The position numbers were made by a program, and so were the translations under genes. From Micrasema longulum (Eukaryota > Arthropoda > Insecta > Trichoptera > Brachycentridae): DNA of 64,000 nt. The notes below the pieces were generated by a model. The model did not search any database. It was given only the letters and a program-made list of their open reading frames with translations, and was not told the origin of the DNA. The stretch spans positions 372,001-436,000 of the forward strand of contig JAGVSM010003771.1 in NCBI GenBank assembly GCA_022494885.1, given 5' to 3'. The first letter of the stretch is position 1. Every line of letters starts with the position of its first letter. Of this stretch, positions 56,815 through 64,000 are shown piece by piece.

Positions 56815-59444
56815 CATGGAGATCTATTCTTTATTCTACAATAACGCTAATAAAAGAGTATAAAGAAAAACAGGAAAATTGATTTAAAAGAAGGGATGTA
56901 TTCGTATATATTTTTTGCATGCGTGAATACGGCATTAATTTACTAATATTTTATTTCTAGCTATTTTCTTTTATTTATTGCCTCAAAATCAAAATACATA
57001 TGAAACAATCGACCCACAATAGTTGAAGCTCCAATGTGCACACAGTAGCTCCTTAGATAAAACAATCAGCAACATTTCTTACAATGAGCCTCGGCGTTCC
57101 ACACAGCCCTATTGTGTTCGCTCCTTTGTTCCTGGCTTCCTTATGCGATATTTTCCTGAAAAACAGCCTTGCGAGGTTGCGCTGCCTTCAGCATGTATGA
57201 AGTCCCTTACTCGTATCAAAGTTGGGTCCCTAGACTCGTGTTACCAATCATTAATCACTCCTGCGACACTATAGAGTGGGCCACGTGCTTCAAACTCGAC
57301 TAAATTCATACAGCAAATTTTTCCAACTATGGTGCACATAACCTGAAAATTTAAAAATAAATATAGATTGATTCTTCTACAGCAGATATTTTGTTACCAT
57401 TTATTTATATTATAATTTAGCTATGTTTTTTTATAGGAGTCGCAATATTTTTTACGTTGCTTATAATGTGTAAGGTTTATATTTATTTCAAAGGGATAGT
57501 TATTTAAATTTTATATTTGAAGCACTCACTTATTATTCCTCATAATAAAATACATGTAAAACAACTTTGATTTTAAAATCGTTTTATATTTTTTTCTACC
57601 CGTCATTTTTAAAACTACTCAAACATCTTTATAAAAGTGTACTTAACTAATTAATTCTATCTTATTTTAGTATTTATCTCACTTCACACTTCCCATCATA
57701 AAAATTACAGCATGATAAACATTTAACTTATTAGTTTCATATGAATAATGTGATATTTAGTAATAACTGTAAAAATAAAATACGATATAGTTCATAAGTT
57801 GATTATGCCTTGATAAAGAAGCTCGTGTAGCTTTAAAACCGGTCGGTAGAAAAAGTAAAAAGTCAGTTGTTAAGAGCAAAGGATAATTTATTTGTTTACT
57901 TCAAAAAACTAATGTTATATTAAATAAAATGAAAAACTTTATTTGGTTGATAAAATATGTTTATAACATGTAAGGATCAGAGAGGACCTGCTTCAGGCTA
58001 TTACCTGTTTTAGGAGCTATTTCGCATTCGCTCCAGTGACGAAGAAAGCACAGAAAACTCGTCAGGAGAAGGCGGACTGTTGTCATTCGTTGACAGACCT
58101 TCCGATCCATTAGAAGTGTGTTCGACATTGGGTGTCCTGCTGTTATTGATACCTTTTATTGCCTTTACTATATATATCATGGATTATGTTACCTCTCTAT
58201 CAAGTCATTATAACTAATTACTAGATGAACATCGTGTAAATTCTTCGTGTAAAATTCCAGCTCCGACTATTAATAATAAAGGAAAAAAGATAAGACAGGA
58301 GAGGACCGGGTCGTCGAAGGAATTCCTGGCTTCAAAATCTAAGGCAGTGGTACGGTTATTATGATTGTGTTTTTTTTTATTCATATCGGATTCATCGAAT
58401 TTTATAATCGTCAGTAAAATTATTACTTTAAAATATAAATCAATAATTAGTAAATTAAACGAATCAAACGAACAATTTTTAATCAAGACTACAACTTAAT
58501 TCAACAAACTAAAATCAATAAATTAAAATCAAAATCAACAAACTCGAATCTAATACCAAGCTGTCTTGTCCTGCAAATATTCTTCGACTCTATAGTAGCT
58601 CTTCCTAAACAGCCTGTGTTTGACAAAATCTTTAATATTTTATTGGCAAAGCCTGAATTTCAAGAGGTACCTTATTGTAAAACCGTATGCAGTTTGAGGC
58701 AAAAGAATCATTGATTTTTTTTAGTCTGGTAGTGGGCACAGCTGGCATATCTTTATTTCTAGTGTTGAACCTATAAAAATCTCGTTTTCCTTAGGGAATT
58801 TAGAATCAACAATATTTTTATGTACATACATCAGGTTTATATAAATATATTGATTTTTTAAAACTATATTTAGAGTATCACTGTTTTGGGGTGCAGTCAA
58901 CAACGCCAACCTTCACAGAGGAGATGGCAAGTAAATAAGATGAATTTATGTATGCTTAAATAAATTCATTCATAATATTTCAAGAACTGATATTAATACA
59001 TGAATTAATTTATTTAAAAATATAACTAAAACGAATTAATTGTTTTATTGGCGAATTTTAATAACGAAGAGCGATTGAAACTTTAAATATGAGTTACGTA
59101 ATTAATCAAACAGTTTTTAAAATTATTTTGGAAAACTATTTTTTTTTATAGAAGTCAAGGCGTATCATATCATTGACTAAGTAAATGTTTTTTGTTGTTA
59201 TTTTAATTAAAATTATAATAACAATTTAATATACAGTGTGTTCGAATGTTTAAAAGCCAATAATCTGTTAAAGCCTGACGGTGAATCAAGTGAAAATTTT
59301 TTTTTGTTAATGTTAGGGCATAAATTATATTCTTCATCAAAAATGTTTTAAGTAATTACAAATATTTATTGACAGGCTGGTTTTCACTTTCTTATGAGTT
59401 ATTGGGGTCAAAAATGATTAATTATATTTTTTTTATTAATTATC
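56815..59444. other. Noncoding stretch with two GC-richer patches
   Basis: 57030-57300 and 57970-58150 are GC-richer. The second reads NNSPPSPDEFSVLSSSLERM on the minus strand, protein-like but without splice signals or a recognised family. The rest is AT-rich. Confidence 0.35.
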
Positions 59445-59779
59445 CACAAACATTTAGACATACTCAAAACATTGTTGATTAAACTAGCAACTGGTATAAG
59501 AAGTATAAAAATGGAATAATTGGTTTCAGGCGTTTCGTAGTTGGTGAAATAAATTAGACAGAAAAACATCACCATTACTGAAAAAGGTTTCAAGTCTTTT
59601 ACTTTACAATGTAAACAGACAGAAACGTTGAGAAAATGTGGATATTTAAACAGACAGAATGGTGAATGTTACACAGTATGTAAAGCGGCTACTTAGACCA
59701 GCCAACAACAGGTCATAAGCCCTTCACCTTGACTTCCAAATTTCTTAAACAATTTTTTTTCTCCGTTGCAATAAATTTA
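59445..59779. mobile_element. Foldback family FB, copy 5 (one arm)
   Basis: ACATTTAGACATACTCAAAAC, CAGGCGTTTCGTAGTTGG, TTTTACTTTACAATGTAAAC, GTTACACAGTATGTAAAGCG, CAGGTCATAAGCC and TCCGTTGCAATAAATTT follow the order of the 13.2-13.57 kb unit. The opposite arm is absent. Confidence 0.75.
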
Positions 59780-61617
59780 GATTGAAATTTTTTTTAATTA
59801 TGTTCTATGATAAACATAGTCTAATAAAATATTTACAACACAATTTTTACATTTATGCTTAATTTTCTCTTACACATAAGCAAATGCTATAAAATTTTAA
59901 TCGGGTTGTACGTATTAAAAAAAAAAGGTTTTTTTAGCTATTTAACATGAAAATCAAAAGAGATTTGATTCGATGACTTTTGTAACTATTTATTGTGTTT
60001 AATGACGAAAATCCTAGTTAACGTATTAGTTTTAGAAAAAATATTTTATTTTTATAATTAACATAAAATCTACTTTGATCTTTATCTTTTCATCATTCAC
60101 ATCTAGTGGTGCATAAGGCACTGCAGTGCAATCACTGCCTCCACACGCACGAAAACCTTTAAAATGACCGAGGGTTTTTCTATTGGCTTCGCTCTTACCA
60201 AAAACTTTTTTTTTGTCAATATATGAGTTTTAATTTAAAAGGTCAATCCTACAATCCGCATTTAATCAAACTTTGCTGCTTTAATTGACCCCTTCACAGT
60301 ACGTTTGGCAAATCGCATGGAAGGTTTTATTAACGAACAGTACAAGGTTATAAATCTTTTAAAAATTTTCAATAATAAAAATCTCTAAAAAACAATAAGT
60401 AAAATACAAATATTTACAAACATTTATAAATAACTCATTTTTTTTTAGTTTTGTCGCATTCAAGTCGATTTTTTCGAGCGACTCTTTAAAACACAGTCAA
60501 ATCGATAAACCTTTATGACCTATCTTTTGTCGGTTTTTTGGGTTTCAACCCCTCTTCATAAATCAAAAACGCCAATAAAATATTTAACCTCAATTTTTGA
60601 CTATAGAAGACTTTTCTCGGCTGTTTTCGATTCCATTCAAAGTGTGTGAACAATATATCTCGAACCCCATTTATATTTGCCATTTAGGAACACGGAGCTT
60701 TTCAACCAGGATCGAGCTTTTTCAAACCAACAGGGTACTGCTAAAGAATTTAATATTTATAATGTTTTCATATATCCCTTCTTTCGCGAAAAACTCTTCT
60801 TGGGAAAAAAAAAATCCGGAGAGGAGAGATTATCTCAAATCCTCTCGTGAGTTTTAAGCTTTAAATAAATGTAGAAAAGTCTATTCAAATGAGTTCTAAG
60901 CATATTTTTTTAACATAGTTTTCTATCGATTCATTTAAAAGTAATGGTACTCGTAGACCATTTTTTCTCAATTTCCTTCAAGTTTAAAAAAAATAATACA
61001 TTTTTCTTCAAAAAAATTTGAAATTGTTACCGTTAATGACATTAATAAGTCATTTTTTTATTAAATTTTTTGTTCTAGATCAGTTGAATAAAATAACTAT
61101 GTTCATTCTAATCCTGTCATAACAAATTATTAGAAAATAGATAGCCTGGAGATGAAAAAGTTTGCTAGTGGAATTCATACATTTTTTCATAAAATACGGT
61201 TGCGAGAGTATTCTGTATGGAAGCGCGCTTTTCTTGCTGCTACGTTCTAAATAACACTGATTTGTCACGCCACCAATTAGTGGAATGGTTTGGCAGGGGA
61301 TTGGGAGTGGAGAGGCGCACGTGCAAATTAACTGAAGCATCGAAAGTTACTAAACTATGCAGTAAATTAATTGTGATTCTTGCTGTTTGCGCGGGGTAAA
61401 GCAAAGACAAATGTGAATTATTATTGAGAAAATTAGCCTAAAAAATAATTTCTAATTTTTGATACATTTTAAACATTGTGTGGAAGCATTATGGAAAAAA
61501 ATAATTGAAAATTATAGTTAACAAAAAAGGTATTGAACAAATATGCTACCTGGGGGACCCTAGGTACCACCCTGAGGTACGGGAGTGTTATTGGTGTATT
61601 TATGCAGTGTCAGTGTT
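59780..61617. other. AT-rich noncoding stretch
   Basis: No supported exon. A GC-richer patch at 61190-61400 has open frames on both strands but no recognised protein. GTACCACCCTGAGGTAC at 61565 is a small inverted repeat. Confidence 0.35.
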
Positions 61618-61910
61618 CGCCTCGTGGTGTTATGGTCAGCGCGTTTGCCTACCATGCGAGAGGTCTCGAGTTTAATTCCCGACATGGTTGACAGTAAATA
61701 TTTAAAAAAAAAGTGTTTTCGTACCAGAATATTCCTTGGACTGGTACCTGAAGCGTAAGACTGATTATCTTACCTTCATTCAACGAAAAAAATAAGATGC
61801 CCTGCGATTGGTGTACCAATGCAGTGCTCTATGCACCATTAGGTGTGGAAAGGGAATGTTGATGAATGCAGTGCCATATGCACCGTAAAATGTAGGTAAG
61901 GAATTAATTT
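61618..61910 (+). repeat. SINE family A with duplicated tail module
   Basis: Head CGCCTCGTGGTGTTATGG and TCAGCGCGTTTGCC, B-box relative CGAGTTTAATTCCCG, body GGACTGGTACCTGAAGCG, tail GCAGTGCTCTATGCACC to GATGA at 61865. A second, diverged tail (ATGCAGTGCCATATGCACC, GTAAGGAATTAAT) follows at 61866-61910. Confidence 0.88.
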
Positions 61911-62278
61911 TGACGACATAAAGCGAATCAAGTGTTAAAATTTTTTTGAATTACGCAGAAACTATTTTTCTAAGCAAAACCTTCGATATAAATTTATTAT
62001 GTTACGTCATTTTCTGATTCTCATAAATGTCAGGTGCAATATTTTCCCATGTGAAAAATGGATTCGCGTTTTGCGTTAGTGATGACAAAAATACATTTAA
62101 ACAACAAATATTCTTTTCTTGTGAGCAAAAACTACAAGAGCTGTTGTTGGGTTTTCAGTGACAGGCAGACATCTGTCAAGTTTATGAAAAATATTTACGA
62201 GATAAAGTTTAGCGTGGAGGTTCAGAGTTGAAAGAAAAATATAACAAGAATTTTTTACCTTCGTTTGCAAGTCTGCTT

Positions 62279-62373
62279 CACCTTCCTGTAACAAATTATC
62301 GTGATACGTTGCATTTGATTTGACAATGATGTGCCTTATCCACCATAGGGTAAGAATAAGGGTTTGATGATGA
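62279..62373 (+). repeat. SINE family A, 3' part
   Basis: ACCTTCCTGTAACAAATTATC, CGTGATACGTTGCATTTG, TGTGCCTTATCCACC and TTTGATGATGAT match the family A 3' half. Confidence 0.7.
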
Positions 62374-62500
62374 TAATTTTAAGTCTTTAAATTTCAAGTT
62401 TAAATTCATGTGGTAAATCATGTTTATTTGAACCGTTTTAGACCTGAATTCAACATGCATTTTAAATTTGTGCAGAATAATATTTTCCAAGATACCTGAC

Positions 62501-62845
62501 TTTTCTTCTTCTTTTAGTGCCTTGCCGGGTCCCCTCGACATTGGCGATCACTACGGCGAAAGCATATGTATCTGTCCTGCGCTAATTTTACATTTTGTAG
62601 CCAGGAAGACTGCTTATTGATGTACTCGCCGTAGTGATTCCTGAGAAAAGATGACCAGAGTGGTTTCTTGTTGCCTTCTTTGGTGGATTTTCTGTCGGGG
62701 TTACCTTCCCTTAGCTTGTTGGTTTTGGTTTTGAGGCGCCAAAAACTCGCCTTCCATCCTCTCGTTATTTGCTGTGATCACACCGTTATGAGTGAGATTC
62801 CATTGCCCAGGGTTCGCGACGTAGACGCTAACGAGTTTTGTATCT
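62501..62845 (+). repeat. Repeat E, copy 2
   Basis: TTTTCTTCTTCTTTTAGTGC, GGCGATCACTACGGCGAAAGC, GGAAGACTGCTTATTGATG, TACTCGCCGTAGTGATTCC and GTAGACGCTAACGAGTTTTG. Longer than copy 1. It lies immediately beside repeat F, so the two could be one larger element. No coding assignment. Confidence 0.65.
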
Positions 62846-62864
62846 GTACCTTAGAGGATAAAAA

Positions 62865-63150
62865 ACGGGAGTTCACTTTTTTGCAGTTTTGAAGTTAAAA
62901 ATGCAGAAATTATCGCAATAACCTATTTTATAGGTGAAAAATACACAGAAGTCCACATTTGTCATATAAATGCTTTTCAATGTTGAAATAAAAATCTGAA
63001 GTCCACATTATTTATATGCTAAAAACATAAGAAGTCATAGATACGCAATTTTAATTTTTAGTTGAAAAATTACACAATCACAAAGCATTGTTTTCTTAAC
63101 ATTTCGTTCGATGTGACTCCTGTGGTTTATCTTTTGAGGTATAGATATTT
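62865..63150 (+). repeat. Repeat F, copy 2
   Basis: Shares with 49330-49692 the pieces GCAGAAATTATCGCAAT, AGTCCACATT, ATTTCGTTCGATGTGACTCC and GTGGTTTATCTTTT. No open frame. Confidence 0.65.
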
Positions 63151-63464
63151 TGTCCCCGTTTTTTTTAATTAAATATTTATTTTAAATAAATATGCAGTGA
63201 TATTGTAGAGGTACATAAATTATCTTTTTCCTACCTGAATATTTTTTTCTGTGTTTGGTATTGGGCATAAATATATATTAGAAAGTGCTGCAATGCAATT
63301 TTTATTCGATCTTTATGGTCTGTTTTCTACTTGTGTAAATCGGAGACGATAGTTAAGGGCATCTCCTTTTTAGACCTCTTTTCTGGAAAAAGCAACAAAA
63401 AGTGCTTCTATTGGAGCAATCCAAAACTTATCTTATTCTTATTCTGAAAAATCATCGCCATATA
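63151..63464. other. AT-rich noncoding stretch
   Basis: No supported gene or repeat. Confidence 0.4.
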
Positions 63465-63800
63465 AGCTCCAAACGTCACTGCGACCTATGTAGATCTTTT
63501 GTGACGAGACCCCGTAAATTAGTTTTAGGCCACTGAGTGAAAGGCGAGTGTTGTCATAGTGCTAAATCTCCCACTCTCAGCTCAGATGCTTGAAGTATCG
63601 GGCTACTTGGTAAAAGGCTAGCGCTCTAAGATCCTCAGATTGAACCAGTGGCCCCTCGAGGATGAGGCTTCTTTATAGAAATTAAGCATCATATGCACAT
63701 AATATAATTTGTAGAGGTGTTTCATTATCTGCGCTGCAGAACCTACATCTAAAAGATTTATAAAGATTAATTCTGCTAAAGCGTTATAGAAAACCTTCAC
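63465..63800 (-). pseudogene. LINE RNase H region and 3' end, copy 2
   Basis: Collinear with 17885-18260: ACGTCACTGCGACCTATG, AAAGGCGAGTG, GAAGTATCGGGCTA, GATGAGGCTTCTTTAT, GCTGCAGAACCTACATCTAAAAG (plus-strand spelling in parts). Several indels relative to the 18-kb copy have destroyed the frame. Confidence 0.75.
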
Positions 63801-63880
63801 TTGGTTTTGGCTACGTTTCATTAAGTTGAAAGCAAACCTCTGCGAGTATCCCTTAAATAGTTTCTTTGCATAGTTCTATC

Positions 63881-64000
63881 CAGGTAAATCTTGAACGAGT
63901 GTTTTAGACTCGATGGTTAAATTCTTTAAGAATTAAATCGTGCGGAAAAAAGTCTGTATCGTAGTGTAGTAGTTGGCATGATTTCTAATCATGCTTGATG
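63881..64000 (+). repeat. Composite SINE, family C, cut by window end
   Basis: AACGAGTGTTTTAGACTCGATGG keeps the 5' hairpin; TCGTAGTGTAGTAGTTGGCA begins the tRNA-like module, and the window ends inside it. Confidence 0.7.

Noticed and set aside
57023..57274. An 83-codon plus-strand open frame in a GC-richer patch
   Set aside because: No codon bias, no splice signals and no recognised protein pattern.
58214..58486. A 90-codon minus-strand open frame
   Set aside because: Repeated Ile/Leu/Asn reflect AT content; no motif and no splice support.
60597..60857. An 86-codon plus-strand open frame
   Set aside because: No recognised similarity, no ATG in good context with a biased frame, and the downstream part is A-rich.
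1..64000. LTR retrotransposon, CRISPR array, phage or bacterial operon
   Set aside because: No paired LTR-like direct repeats, no regularly spaced short repeats, and no bacterial gene arrangement were found.

Overview
This is a eukaryotic, AT-rich genomic window dominated by repeats. The best reading is an insect genome, probably Lepidoptera (moth or butterfly). That call rests on the mix of non-LTR retrotransposon remnants, above all a reverse-transcriptase relic at 48.4-49.1 kb of a type I associate with moths, and on several tRNA-derived SINE families, one with a (GATGAT)n tail. No bacterial gene, operon, CRISPR array, rRNA gene or intact tRNA gene was seen.

Only one stretch looks like a functional host coding exon: 54263-54411 on the plus strand. 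It has canonical splice sites, 43 of 49 complete codons ending in G or C, and a protein segment that looks like the prodomain of an ADAM-family metalloprotease (possibly the Mind-meld/ADAM11-22-23 branch). The rest of the plus strand is then probably intron or upstream sequence of this gene. Two weaker exon candidates are a minus-strand piece ending in a consensus donor at 15072, and a plus-strand piece at 41449-41504 whose phase would fit the ADAM exon.

Retroelement layer. LINE remnants, all carrying only C-terminal ORF and 3' UTR sequence and all broken or 5'-truncated, lie at 2.5-3.15, 10.9, 15.6(-), 16.2-16.8, 17.9-18.5(-), 19.1-19.7, 24.0-24.65(-), 27.8-28.6, 33.6-34.1(-), 36.6, 40.5-40.9(-), 48.4-49.1, 49.7-50.1, 52.3-52.8 and 63.5-63.8(-) kb. 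At least five tRNA-derived SINE families are present, called A, B, C, D and H here. Family C is odd: a conserved ~115-bp block with a small hairpin lies upstream of the tRNA-like part.

DNA-element layer. A long foldback family (FB) occurs at 13.1, 19.7, 35.5, 54.6 and 59.4 kb. There is a near-perfect 249-bp palindrome at 9292-9540, a pair of 99-bp palindromic elements in opposite orientation at 11190 and 39693, and a pogo/Tigger-like candidate at 6402-6839. Several nested insertions are readable: SINE B in a LINE at 24338, SINE B in SINE A at 39349, an unknown retroelement tail in SINE A at 39994, and repeat E in an FB arm at 54733. There are also two tandem duplications (144 bp at 50637 and 130 bp at 52742).

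One locus I could not explain is 25.4-26.2 kb, where a Cys-rich coding-like segment occurs as an inverted, diverged pair. No complete new gene system can be claimed from this window. The best leads are the composite SINE C, the covarying 3' hairpin of one LINE family, the palindromic elements and the 25.7-26.2 kb pair.
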